IMG/VR virus record: IMGVR_UViG_3300028129_001008
Coordinates: 1 to 25,636 of that record
Reading direction: 5' to 3' (one strand)
Source: a virus
Length of the DNA stretch: 25,636 nt
The notes beneath the pieces are model-generated. The model searched no databases. It was given only the letters and a program-made list of their open reading frames with translations, and had not been told where the DNA came from. The position numbers and the translations under genes are program-made. Shown here piece by piece: positions 6,658-15,006 of the stretch; positions within the stretch are counted from its first letter, which is position 1, and every line of letters starts with the position of its first letter.

Positions 6658-6967
6658 GTTCTTCATAACCTTCCTCACCTGGTTCAGGAATCTCTTTTTC
6701 CTCATGTAAATCAGGGTCATTGACAGCAATGCTTTCAATTTCAGCAACAGCTAAAGTTATAGTATAAAAAGATCTTTGAAATTGAGTCATCTCTTCATAC
6801 TTTAATTCAGATACTTTTTCAATAGTTGCTACAGCTTCCTCATTAGATGAGATTTTAGATTCTTGTTCTATTAAAAACAATAATGTGTTTTTAAGCATAA
6901 TGTAATATGCTTTGTTAATTTCAATTTTTAACTTAGCGTTATCTTTTAACTCTTTTACCTTTATCAT
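6644..6967 (-). CDS. Hypothetical helical protein (107 aa), only minus-strand gene
   Basis: Starts at ATG 6967 (MIKVKELKDNAKLKIEINKA) and runs leftward. The frame stays open further upstream, but those codons lie across the UDG start and encode UDG on the other strand, so the internal ATG is chosen. The protein has long helices, a segment MTQFQRSFYTITLAVAEIES, and a strongly acidic, Pro-containing C-terminus (EEKEIPEPGEEGYEEPS). No + strand frame covers 6658-6980, which supports this call. It converges with the 6271-6657 gene and diverges from UDG with only 13 nt between starts. Function unknown; the acidic tail suggests protein binding. Confidence 0.72.
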   Translation of the reverse strand: MIKVKELKDNAKLKIEINKAYYIMLKNTLLFLIEQESKISSNEEAVATIEKVSELKYEEMTQFQRSFYTITLAVAEIESIAVNDPDLHEEKEIPEPGEEGYEEPSLD

Positions 6968-6980
6968 AATATTAATTTTT

Positions 6981-7691
6981 ATGAGTGTAAATATAGACAT
7001 AGAAAGTATAAAAGAAAAATTTTTTAAGAAATTAAAGCCTTCAGGTTGGGATAGAGTACTCAGAGGTTTTATATTTAGTAGTGAATTTGATAATATATTA
7101 AAGCATCTTGTTGAAGATGCAAACAATGGAAAAAGATTTACACCAACATTAAAAAAATTATTTAGAGCTTTTGAGGAATGTCCTTATGAAGATTTAAAAG
7201 TTGTATTTGTTGGTCAAGATCCTTATCCTCAAGTTGGTGTTGCTGATGGAATAGCATTTTCTTGTAGTGGGCAAGATAAATTATTACCACCTTTAAATTT
7301 CATTATTGATGAGTTAGAAAGAACTACATTTCCTTCAGGTTATGATAGAAAAGATGACTTAAAAGATTGGAGTAATCAAGGTGTGTTATTACTTAATACG
7401 GCACTAACTGTCACAATTGGTACAGTAACATCTCATCTTAAATTATGGGAACCTTTTATAATTTATTTAATGGATATGTTGAACCATAATAATACAGGTT
7501 TAATATATGTATACTTTGGTAAAAAAGCTGAAGATTGGTGTTCGTATGTTTCTGATGATAACAATTATAAAATAATTCTTAAGCATCCTATAGGTGCTAT
7601 GTATAATAATGGGATGTGGGATTCACAAGATGCTTTTAATAAAATCACAAAAACCCTAAAAGAAAATTACAACTTTAATATGAAATGGTAA
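6981..7691 (+). CDS. ung: Uracil-DNA glycosylase, family 1 (Ung-like)
   Basis: 236 aa from ATG 6981; the frame extends upstream, but those codons are not conserved-looking and lie over the minus-strand gene. Motifs in order: VVFVGQDPYP (74-83, catalytic Asp80), AFSCSG (92-97, uracil-stacking Phe93), LLLNTALTV (136-144, Asn139), KHPIGAMYNNGMW (201-213, His202). It removes uracil from DNA to start base excision repair. Two deviations: the canonical GQDPYH has Pro instead of His, and HPSPLS is rewritten as HPIGAMY, although the His is retained. It overlaps the next gene by 7 nt. Confidence 0.93.
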   Translation: MSVNIDIESIKEKFFKKLKPSGWDRVLRGFIFSSEFDNILKHLVEDANNGKRFTPTLKKLFRAFEECPYEDLKVVFVGQDPYPQVGVADGIAFSCSGQDKLLPPLNFIIDELERTTFPSGYDRKDDLKDWSNQGVLLLNTALTVTIGTVTSHLKLWEPFIIYLMDMLNHNNTGLIYVYFGKKAEDWCSYVSDDNNYKIILKHPIGAMYNNGMWDSQDAFNKITKTLKENYNFNMKW

Positions 7692-8284
7692 TGGATGAAA
7701 TATATAATTTATTTATAAAACAAAAAATAACTCCCAATCAAGTTTATTTATTAAACTGTATAAGAACTAAAGTAACTGCTGTAGAAGGTTTTATTAATAT
7801 AGCTTTAGAAGTTACAAGATTAAGGTCAGATAATTGGTTAGATGAAGAAAATCTTCCAACAGCTAAAGCATTTGCTTTATTAGATGAAATAAATGGGTAT
7901 TTTAAAACAACAAAAAAGAATACATCAAAAAGTTTAATGGGTAACAATTTTAATGAAAAGATAACAGAATATCTAGAAATTTTTCCTAAATTTAAACTTC
8001 CTTCTGGTAAATATGCAAGGTCAAATAAAAAGAATTTAGAGAATAATTTCAGATGGTTTTTTAAAACTTATAGTTTCAGCTGGGATACTGTAATTCAAGC
8101 AACAGTAAGGTATGTAGATGAATACGAGAGAGTAAATTTTAAATACATGAAGACATCTCAATACTTTATCAGAAAACAAAATTTAGATAGAGAATCTGAT
8201 TCAGAATTAGCAAATTATTGTGACATTATAATTAATGGAACAGAAGATGCTGATCAAACTTATTTTAGTGAAAAAGTAGTATAA
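7685..8284 (+). CDS. Hypothetical protein between UDG and replicative helicase
   Basis: 199 aa; ATG at 7685 overlaps the UDG end, and a second ATG at 7691 (TAATG overlap) is equally possible. The N-terminus ITPNQVYLLNCIR and later WLDEENLPTAKAFALLDEINGYF look like winged-helix elements. The central part is basic with aromatic residues (NFRWFFKTYSFSWDTVIQATVRYV). Position directly before the DnaB-type helicase would suit a helicase loader or replication initiator, but no loader motif or ATPase is present, so this is inference from context. Confidence 0.65.
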   Translation: MVMDEIYNLFIKQKITPNQVYLLNCIRTKVTAVEGFINIALEVTRLRSDNWLDEENLPTAKAFALLDEINGYFKTTKKNTSKSLMGNNFNEKITEYLEIFPKFKLPSGKYARSNKKNLENNFRWFFKTYSFSWDTVIQATVRYVDEYERVNFKYMKTSQYFIRKQNLDRESDSELANYCDIIINGTEDADQTYFSEKVV

Positions 8285-8288
8285 ACAT

Positions 8289-8465
8289 ATGCACAAATTT
8301 TATAGGGTATTAATAACTGTTATTACAATAATTGTAGGATATTTTATAGTAAATACTTTTATTCAAAATATATCATTTGTAACATTCTTATTTATAGAAG
8401 TAATTGTTACATGCATGCATATTTTTGGAAATAGTGTATACAAGTATTTTAAAACATGGCATTAA
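8289..8465 (+). CDS. Small membrane protein (58 aa), two TM helices
   Basis: ATG at 8289 to TAA at 8463, overlapping the helicase start by 10 nt. Two hydrophobic segments are separated by a short turn: about residues 7-25 (VLITVITIIVGYFIVN) and 29-46 (SFVTFLFIEVIVTCMHIF). The ends are basic (MHKFYR; YKYFKTWH). This is a small inner-membrane hairpin with no recognised family. It fills the only gap between the 7685 gene and the helicase. Holin-like or membrane-anchoring roles are possible, but its place in the replication block does not favour lysis. Confidence 0.6.
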   Translation: MHKFYRVLITVITIIVGYFIVNTFIQNISFVTFLFIEVIVTCMHIFGNSVYKYFKTWH

Positions 8466-9454
8466 AAAGTAAAAAAAAATGGAATAGTCAAAAAACAGGT
8501 TTTACTGAATCCTTAGTATACTTAAAAGGTAGAATGGAAGGAAACATTAAAAGTCTTTTGACACCTTGGGAAAAGTTTAACGATGCCGGAACAGGTGGTA
8601 TTGAATGGAATACTACCACAGTAATTGGTGGAAGACCTGCTAGTGGTAAAACATTAATTGTAGAACAAATAGTAAGAGAATCTTTTATATTGAATGTGGG
8701 TGAAAACTTTAGAGTTTTACAATTTCAATTTGAAATGCTTGCTAGATCTTCAGCTATTAGAGAATATTCTAGTGTGTTAGGAAAGCCTTACAAGTACTTA
8801 TGTAGTACAGAAGGTAAATTAACACAAGAAGATCTTCAAAGATGCTTTGCATATGCTAAAGAGAAGGTTAAGTTTCCTATTGACATAGTTGAAGAACCAT
8901 GTACAGTAAGAGATTTTGAAAAAACTATTAGGGAATACATGGAAGAGCACTCCAATACTAATAGTGAAGGCGTTAAAACTTTTGTGAAAACTTTAATAAC
9001 AATTGATCACTCATTACTCTTTAAAAAAGATACACATGAGAAAGATAAAAGTGACATGTTGAATAATTTAGGTGAAACATTGACTAAACTAAAAAGGATA
9101 TTTCCTATTTCTTTTATAGTTTTAAGTCAACTTAATAGAAATATTGATCACCCAGATAGAGCTGAAGATGGTAAGTATGGTAACTATGTTTTAGAATCTG
9201 ACATATTTGGTGCTGATGCCTTATTACAGCATGCTGATTTAGTTGTGGGAATAAATAGACCAGCTAAACAGAAAATTAAATTTTATGGTCCTGATAGATT
9301 CATTATTGAAGATATGAATACATTAGTTCTACATTTTTTAAAGTGTAGAAATGGTGATACAAGAATGAGTTTTTTCAAAGCTCAATTTGAAAGAATGTCA
9401 ATAGTTGAAATGGAATCACCGGCAACACAAGAAAGAGGTTTAAAAACAAGATAA
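8456..9454 (+). CDS. DnaB-type (SF4) replicative helicase
   Basis: 332 aa comprising the RecA-like ATPase domain of DnaB with only a short N-terminal lead; the primase-interacting N-terminal domain is missing. Walker A GGRPASGKT (58-66), then FQFEMLARS, Walker B-like LITIDHSLL, sensor-like FIVLSQLNRNID (motif with SQL.R typical of DnaB) and C-terminal LHFLKCRNGDTRMSFF. A hexameric replicative helicase is expected. Starts inside the small membrane protein gene; 1 nt separates it from the next gene. The loader and primase contacts may come from neighbouring unknowns and the 11519 primase. Confidence 0.92.
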   Translation: MALKSKKKWNSQKTGFTESLVYLKGRMEGNIKSLLTPWEKFNDAGTGGIEWNTTTVIGGRPASGKTLIVEQIVRESFILNVGENFRVLQFQFEMLARSSAIREYSSVLGKPYKYLCSTEGKLTQEDLQRCFAYAKEKVKFPIDIVEEPCTVRDFEKTIREYMEEHSNTNSEGVKTFVKTLITIDHSLLFKKDTHEKDKSDMLNNLGETLTKLKRIFPISFIVLSQLNRNIDHPDRAEDGKYGNYVLESDIFGADALLQHADLVVGINRPAKQKIKFYGPDRFIIEDMNTLVLHFLKCRNGDTRMSFFKAQFERMSIVEMESPATQERGLKTR

Positions 9455-9455
9455 A

Positions 9456-10010
9456 ATGGGTATAAGTACAAGTGGTAATGCTAAACCACCTTTCAATAGA
9501 AAAATAGCTACAGCAAATTTATTAAAAGATCAAGCATGGATTTTTGAAAAATTAATGATAAATGATCCGTTATACATTCCTAAGTGTGCATACAGACCTT
9601 ATGGAAAACAAGAATTACACATAGCATTTTTTGAAAGTGAAATCTCAAGAGGTGAAGATATATATACAGAATTTGTAAGTGTTACACTTGAGTCAGAAGA
9701 TCCTGACAGAATATTGTATAAATGGAAATGTAATCCTTTTTATAAAGAAGAATATGATATCACTGAGCCTAATGCTCAAGGGCATGTAAGATACTTAATT
9801 CCTGTATCTGAATTGATAGCAATAAAACCTGAAAAATTCATTACTGAAAAAGAAACTCCTGATGACACAAATGATTTATTTCCTGATTTTGATGCAATGA
9901 TTGATCCTGATACTGACGCACCATTAAGTGCAATGACTGTTAGAGATTTAGCAGCAATCATGTTGAAAAAACCAGTAAGTAATAAAAAATGGTTAAATAA
10001 TTTAATTTAA
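9456..10010 (+). CDS. Hypothetical protein (184 aa) in replication block
   Basis: Follows the helicase by 1 nt. Mixed alpha/beta protein with aromatic-rich N-terminal half (DQAWIFEKLMINDPLYIPKC), an acidic linker (ETPDDTNDLFPDFDAMIDPDTD, about 139-160), and a C-terminal helix (SAMTVRDLAAIMLKKPVSNKKW). No catalytic motif. The acidic linker followed by a terminal helix would suit a protein-interaction adaptor between helicase and the RecA-like ATPase encoded next; inference only. Confidence 0.62.
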   Translation: MGISTSGNAKPPFNRKIATANLLKDQAWIFEKLMINDPLYIPKCAYRPYGKQELHIAFFESEISRGEDIYTEFVSVTLESEDPDRILYKWKCNPFYKEEYDITEPNAQGHVRYLIPVSELIAIKPEKFITEKETPDDTNDLFPDFDAMIDPDTDAPLSAMTVRDLAAIMLKKPVSNKKWLNNLI

Positions 10011-10019
10011 AAGTAAAAA

Positions 10020-10745
10020 ATGGAAATTACACTCCCAAGTAAAAAAGTAAAAGCTGAAAGAGTAAACCCCAAAAGACTGGTAATTTATTCAAAACCTAAA
10101 ACAGGTAAAACAACTGCATTTGCAGGACTTGAAGATAATCTTTTAATAGATTTAGAAAATGGTTCTGATTATGTAGATGCTTTAAAAGTTAAAGCAAATT
10201 CATTAAAAGACTTGATTGCTATTGGCAAAAAGGTAAAAGATGCTGGAAAACCTTATAAATATGTAACTATTGATACTGTTACAGCATTAGAAGAAATGGT
10301 GATGCCTTTAGCAATTGAAAAATATAAATCCACGCCTATGGGTAAGAACTATGATGGTAACAATGTATTAAGTTTACCTAACGGTGCAGGTTATTTATAT
10401 ATCAGAGAAGCTTTCTTTGAAGTATTAAAATTTATAGATAGTTTAGCAGACTGTATTATTTTATCAGGTCATATCAAAGACAAACAAGTTGATGATAAAG
10501 GTGAATTAGTAATGTCTGCAAATATTGATCTTACTGGTAAAATTAAATCATTATTGTGTGCTAATGCAGACGCTATTGGTTATATGTTCAGAAAAAAAAA
10601 TCAAGTGATCATTAATTTTAAAACTAATGATGAAGTTACTTGTGGTGCAAGACCTGAACATTTAAGAAATGCTGAAATAGTTATTTCTGAATCTGATGAT
10701 GAAGGTGTTATCACTACAAATTGGGACAAAATTTATAAAAAATAA
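10020..10745 (+). CDS. RecA-like P-loop ATPase (AAA_24/Sak4-like)
   Basis: 241 aa. Begins with a Lys-rich strand, then Walker A YSKPKTGKTT (23-32), followed by LLIDLENGSDYVD, and Walker B-like YKYVTIDTVTALEEM (about 79-93). LADCIILSGHIKDKQ holds a sensor-like His. This is the layout of phage AAA_24/Sak4 proteins, RecA/Rad51 relatives that assist ssDNA annealing and recombination. It sits directly upstream of the SSB-like gene, which is a usual partner of Sak4. Confidence in the family is high; the recombinase role is inferred. Confidence 0.86.
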   Translation: MEITLPSKKVKAERVNPKRLVIYSKPKTGKTTAFAGLEDNLLIDLENGSDYVDALKVKANSLKDLIAIGKKVKDAGKPYKYVTIDTVTALEEMVMPLAIEKYKSTPMGKNYDGNNVLSLPNGAGYLYIREAFFEVLKFIDSLADCIILSGHIKDKQVDDKGELVMSANIDLTGKIKSLLCANADAIGYMFRKKNQVIINFKTNDEVTCGARPEHLRNAEIVISESDDEGVITTNWDKIYKK

Positions 10746-10771
10746 TTAATTAATTAAATAAAAAAAATAAG

Positions 10772-11452
10772 ATGGCAATTGGAACTAAAGATGTAAAAGG
10801 TGGTGGAACAAGTATTAACAAAACTATCAGTCCAGGTAATTATAAATTAAAAATCAACACTATTGTAGCAGAAGAGTTTAAATTTATTCCTGATGCATTG
10901 AACATATTATTAAATGTTGAGACTGAACCTATAAATGGTTTTGAAGGTTTCTTTATTGATAAAGATAATGAGTCTTTAGGTAGATATTCAGGACAAATTG
11001 GTAGAGTGAAAGCTGGTCAATATGCATTTGCAGATGGTACTACTAAATCAGGTATTGAAATTAATAGAGATAACAGTATTTTAGTATTTATAAAAGCTCT
11101 TTGTACTTCATTAGATATCTTAGATTGGTTTGATGCTCAAGATGAGAAACATGACTCAATTGAAGAATTCATTGAAGCTTTAAATAAAGAGAAACCTTTC
11201 AAAGATAAATTTTTAGATTTTTGTATAGCTGGTAAAGAATATGAAAATAGAGCAGGTTATACAGCTTATGATTTACATTTACCAAAATCGTCTAGAGATG
11301 GTTATGCTTTTTCACAAGTTGACTCAGGTAAAACTTTATTGTTTTCAGAAAGTGCGCATATCAAAAGAAATACTCCTAAAAAAGTAGATAGTTTTGCGTC
11401 TAATAATACAGAATCAGGTACAGCTACAGCTTCAGATTTTGATTTAGATTAA
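10772..11452 (+). CDS. Probable single-stranded DNA-binding protein
   Basis: 226 aa. An extended beta-rich N-terminal two thirds (PGNYKLKINTIVAEEF, LNILLNVETEPI, GRVKAGQYAFADGTTKSGI) is followed by a Ser/Thr/Asn-rich linker (about 205-222) and a terminal acidic tip SDFDLD. A flexible linker ending in an acidic/hydrophobic tip is the hallmark of bacterial and phage SSBs, where it recruits replication partners. Placement between the RecA-like ATPase and primase agrees. OB-fold membership cannot be shown from sequence reading alone. Followed by a strong terminator, as expected for an abundant product. Confidence 0.68.
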   Translation: MAIGTKDVKGGGTSINKTISPGNYKLKINTIVAEEFKFIPDALNILLNVETEPINGFEGFFIDKDNESLGRYSGQIGRVKAGQYAFADGTTKSGIEINRDNSILVFIKALCTSLDILDWFDAQDEKHDSIEEFIEALNKEKPFKDKFLDFCIAGKEYENRAGYTAYDLHLPKSSRDGYAFSQVDSGKTLLFSESAHIKRNTPKKVDSFASNNTESGTATASDFDLD

Positions 11453-11473
11453 TTCAATCATTATTTTAATCTT

Positions 11474-11504
11474 AAGGGTCTCATTAAAGAATGGGACCCT
11501 TTTT
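11474..11504 (+). terminator. Intrinsic terminator-like hairpin after the SSB-like gene
   Basis: A 12-bp stem (AAGGGTCTCATT with AATGGGACCCTT, one G-T pair), loop AAAG, then a run of T to 11504. The next start codon is only 14 nt beyond the T-run, leaving no room for a promoter after the terminator. Confidence 0.85.
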
Positions 11505-11518
11505 AATTTAACTGTATC

Positions 11519-12505
11519 ATGCTATCAACAAAAACAGTAATAGAATTAACAGATGTACCAGATATATGGATATATGAAAATTACTTGAGTATAAGTGAGC
11601 CTATGGATGGTAGAGAAATAGTTATAAAGTCAGCGTTTAAATCTGAAAAAACACCATCCATGTTTATCTATATTGCTGATAACATGCGTTACAAATTTAA
11701 AGATTTCTCTTCTGGTTATCAAGGAGATTCCATTGAATTGGTAGAAAAACTCTTTAATTTAAAAAACAGAAGTTTAGCAGCAAATAAAATTGTAAAAGAC
11801 TATCAAGAGTATCTTAAGTATAATAAGAAAGTTGTGAAACCTAAAGTTAAAATTTATGAGAAATATAAGCTTTGTGAACATGAAGTTAGACACTGGTCTT
11901 CGTTTGATGCAACATATTGGAAACAGTTTCATATTAGTTCAAATACTTTAGAACATTTCAATGTGCAACCCTTGTCTTATTATAAACTATCAAGAACTGA
12001 AGAAGACGGGTCACTTAGTGTAATTGAATTTAAAGGTAACCATCTATATGGCTATTTTAATAAAGATGGTGATATATACAAAATATATCAGCCTAAAAAT
12101 CTTGATAAAAAGTTCTTATTAGTAAAGGATTACTTACAAGGTAAAGATCAGTTGACTTTTAAAAGTAAATATTTATTGATTACATCATCATTGAAGGACT
12201 TAATGTCTTTTTATGAAATGGGTATTAATAATATTGAATGCATTGCTCCAAATAGTGAAAATTCAATGATTTCTGAAAAGAATATTAATTACTTAAAAAG
12301 TAAGTATCATAAAATAATTGTGTTACTTGATAATGATGAAGCTGGTATTAAGTCAACAGCTCAATATAAAAACAGGTATGGGTTATCCGGTATCCATTTA
12401 CTGCTGGAAAAAGATATTTCTGATTCTGCAAAAGAGCATGGTCAAGAAAAAACAAAAACTGAAATATTCAAAGAACTGAAAAAAACGTTAAATCCTGAAA
12501 AATAA
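11519..12505 (+). CDS. DnaG-type DNA primase, cysteine-less zinc-finger and atypical TOPRIM
   Basis: 328 aa. N-terminal residues 36-70 follow the DnaG CHC2 pattern (KSAFKSEKTPSMFI, then YKFKDFSSGYQGDSIELV), where EKTPS and G.GDSI are kept but every zinc-binding Cys/His is replaced. The TOPRIM domain is at about 217-290: LLITSSLKDLMSF (219-231) and IIVLLDNDEAG (266-276). The DxD of the second motif is present (Asp271, Asp273), but the usual catalytic Glu of the first motif is Ser. It would make RNA primers for the PolB. Preceded by a terminator hairpin 14 nt before ATG; 5 nt before the next gene. Confidence 0.85.
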   Translation: MLSTKTVIELTDVPDIWIYENYLSISEPMDGREIVIKSAFKSEKTPSMFIYIADNMRYKFKDFSSGYQGDSIELVEKLFNLKNRSLAANKIVKDYQEYLKYNKKVVKPKVKIYEKYKLCEHEVRHWSSFDATYWKQFHISSNTLEHFNVQPLSYYKLSRTEEDGSLSVIEFKGNHLYGYFNKDGDIYKIYQPKNLDKKFLLVKDYLQGKDQLTFKSKYLLITSSLKDLMSFYEMGINNIECIAPNSENSMISEKNINYLKSKYHKIIVLLDNDEAGIKSTAQYKNRYGLSGIHLLLEKDISDSAKEHGQEKTKTEIFKELKKTLNPEK

Positions 12506-12510
12506 CAAAT

Positions 12511-13749
12511 ATGGACAAAATAACTAGTTTAAGTAAAACCAGTAAAGACCTGATGTTTAAAGAGCCTTATTATGGGTTCTTTTTAATCATGTTAAATAAA
12601 ACGTGGACTGACAGAATACCTACAGCAGGTGTTAGTAAACATAATATTAATTTCCAACTGGCTATTAATGAATCTTTTTGGATGTCGTTAACAGATGACA
12701 CAAGAAAAGGTTTACTCAAACATGAGCTCTTACATATTGCATTCAATCATTTAACAATTTATTTTGATTTTGCAGATAGAAAGATGGCCAATATTGCAAT
12801 GGATATGGAGATTAACCAATACATTGAAAAGTCATGGCTACCTGAAGGTGGTATTGATATAGATGACTATCCGGATTTAAATTTAGATAGAAAAGCAGGT
12901 TGTAGATATTACTACAAAATGCTGAAAAAAGCTCAAGAACAAAAGGAATCTCAAGGTACAAGTGGTGATGAAAACTTTGATTCATTATGTGATCAATTAG
13001 AAGGTAATTCAGGAAATCCTGGTAATTCAAAAGATCCTAGTGATGAAAGTGATAATAATCAAGGTAATAGTTTACCCGATCACTCTACTTGGGAAGAGTT
13101 TAAAGACTTATCAGAATCAGAAAAAGGACTTATTGAAAAACAAGTTCAGAAAATTCTACAAGATGCTAAAGACATGACCCAAAAGAAAAGAGGTACTGTA
13201 CCTGGGGAAATAGAAGGTGTCATAGTACTTGAAGAACTTAAAATTCCAAAATTTGATTGGAAAAGCTACATAAGAAGATTCAATGGTGTATCAACAAAAG
13301 TTTACACCAAAAAATTAAGAAGAAAAGAAAATAAAAGATACTCTGATAATCCAGGGTTGAAAATTAAAATGCGTCAACATATATTGTTAGCTATTGATAC
13401 ATCAGCATCTGTATCTTCAGAAGAACTTATTGAATTTATGAATGAAATACATCATATTTATAAATTAGGTACAGATGTTACAATCATACAATGTGACACG
13501 TTAATAAGAAGTATATTACCTTACACAGGTGATAAAGATTTAAAAGTACATGGTAGAGGAGGAACTTATTTTGATCCTGTCCTAGAGTATGCCAATGCAA
13601 ATTTAAAAAAATACACTAGTCTTGTGTATTTTACAGATGGTGAATGTTTTGCTAGTGTGAAACCTAAAATACCTACATTATGGGTATTATCTGAAAGATC
13701 AGGTATGAATGATTCTTTACCAGGTAAAGTAATAAAACTTGAATTATAA
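12511..13749 (+). CDS. VWA-domain protein with HExxH metallopeptidase-like N-terminus (DUF2201-like)
   Basis: 412 aa. The N-terminal domain has the zinc-peptidase motif KHELLHIAFNHL (HELLH at 71-75) followed by NIAMDMEINQYIE. A polar, low-complexity linker rich in Gly/Asn/Ser/Asp is at about 145-200. The C-terminal VWA-like domain has a MIDAS: DTSAS (Asp296, Ser298, Ser300), Thr352 in GGTYFD and Asp376 in FTDGE. Such proteins are commonly encoded with a MoxR-type AAA+ ATPase, here the next gene, and the pair is thought to remodel or mature target proteins. What the phage pair acts on is unknown. Confidence 0.87.
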   Translation: MDKITSLSKTSKDLMFKEPYYGFFLIMLNKTWTDRIPTAGVSKHNINFQLAINESFWMSLTDDTRKGLLKHELLHIAFNHLTIYFDFADRKMANIAMDMEINQYIEKSWLPEGGIDIDDYPDLNLDRKAGCRYYYKMLKKAQEQKESQGTSGDENFDSLCDQLEGNSGNPGNSKDPSDESDNNQGNSLPDHSTWEEFKDLSESEKGLIEKQVQKILQDAKDMTQKKRGTVPGEIEGVIVLEELKIPKFDWKSYIRRFNGVSTKVYTKKLRRKENKRYSDNPGLKIKMRQHILLAIDTSASVSSEELIEFMNEIHHIYKLGTDVTIIQCDTLIRSILPYTGDKDLKVHGRGGTYFDPVLEYANANLKKYTSLVYFTDGECFASVKPKIPTLWVLSERSGMNDSLPGKVIKLEL

Positions 13750-13774
13750 AAATTAAAAATTAAAAATTAAAAAA
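13747..13774 (+). repeat. Short A/T heptamer repeat (TAAAAAT x3) before MoxR start
   Basis: Three tandem TAAAAAT units and a fourth degenerate copy occupy almost the entire gap and end at the ATG. This is probably an extended A/T-rich ribosome-landing leader, giving strong initiation without Shine-Dalgarno, as in Bacteroidetes. Confidence 0.5.
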
Positions 13775-14950
13775 ATGGCTCAAACAAAATTAACTGTAGA
13801 AGAATTAAAAGGTTTTATCAAATATGTAATTGGTAATAATAAGTTTATTCAAGATAAAAATAAAATACCTACAGCAATAGCTGTAACTGGTGATGCAGGA
13901 TTAGGAAAGACTTCTTCAATATTAGCTGTTGGTGAAGAATTAGGTTTAGAAGTTGTAAAAATAAATTTAACTCAGATTGAAGAGTTAGGTGACTTAGTAG
14001 GGTTTCCTTACAAAGAGTTTGAAATGAAAAAACAAGATGGTACTATTAAATGGGTGCCTGAAACATTAATGGAAACATACATAAAAGCTAAATATGTTCC
14101 TACAAGTAGAAATAGAATGTCATATGCTGCACCAGAATGGATTGAAGGTAAATCTGATGGTGGAATACTATTATTAGATGATTTTAATAGAGCTGACAAT
14201 AGGTTTATTCAAGCATCAATGGAATTAATTGATAGACAAACATATATTTCTTGGAAATTACCTAAAAACTGGCATATACTTTTATCACAAAATCCTGATA
14301 ATGGAGATTATAATGTAAACTCTCAAGATATAGCTCAAACAACTAGATATATATCTGTAGATGTTAAGTTTGATTCTGATGTTTGGGCTAAGTGGGCTGA
14401 GACTGAAGGTTTAGACAATAGATGTATAAATTTCATACTAATGAATCCTGAGTCAATTACAAAAGAGGTTAACTCAAGAGCTGCAACTACATTTTTTAAT
14501 GCTATTAGTTCAATTGAAAAATTTGAAGAATCTCTTCCTTTAATTCAAATGATTGGAGAAGGCTCAGTTGGAGAAGATTTCACTAGCATGTTTACAATGT
14601 TCATCAATAACAAAATGGATAAGATTATTTCCCCTAAAGAAATTCTTACTAATCCTAATGAAACTTATGTTATTGGTGCATTAAACTCTTGTATTGGTAA
14701 AGATGATGACTTTAGAGCAGATATTAGTAGTATTGTTGCAACTCGTATAGTAAATTATGCATTAGTTATGGCAAATAAAGGCACTGTTGATGCAAAAGTA
14801 ACAGATAGAATAATCAAATTAGTCACAGATTGTGAATCTTTTACTGATGATTTACGATACTACATGGTCAAGGAATTATTGGCTGGTCACAAGGTTAAAT
14901 TTGCAGGATTAATGAGAAATACTCAAGTAATGAAGATGTCTTTAAAATAA
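13775..14950 (+). CDS. MoxR-type AAA+ ATPase
   Basis: 391 aa. Walker A GDAGLGKT (39-46), Walker B ILLLDDFNRAD (131-141) with the N-R-A signature of MoxR ATPases, ELIDRQTY, and sensor 1-like HILLSQNPDNGDYNV (about 167-181). A long helical C-terminal region follows (about 240-391). AAA+ ATPases of this group act with VWA proteins as chaperone-like machines; the partner gene is immediately upstream, 25 nt away. Followed by a hairpin terminator. Confidence 0.9.
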   Translation: MAQTKLTVEELKGFIKYVIGNNKFIQDKNKIPTAIAVTGDAGLGKTSSILAVGEELGLEVVKINLTQIEELGDLVGFPYKEFEMKKQDGTIKWVPETLMETYIKAKYVPTSRNRMSYAAPEWIEGKSDGGILLLDDFNRADNRFIQASMELIDRQTYISWKLPKNWHILLSQNPDNGDYNVNSQDIAQTTRYISVDVKFDSDVWAKWAETEGLDNRCINFILMNPESITKEVNSRAATTFFNAISSIEKFEESLPLIQMIGEGSVGEDFTSMFTMFINNKMDKIISPKEILTNPNETYVIGALNSCIGKDDDFRADISSIVATRIVNYALVMANKGTVDAKVTDRIIKLVTDCESFTDDLRYYMVKELLAGHKVKFAGLMRNTQVMKMSLK

Positions 14951-15006
14951 AAAAACATTATTCAGTTTCCCATAAAAAGAACAATAAATAAATTTAAAAC
15001 AAATAT

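Noticed and set aside
6912-6980. Upstream extension of UDG (23 extra residues, hydrophobic)
   Set aside because: It lies over the minus-strand gene and mimics a signal sequence only by base composition; family proteins start near 6981.
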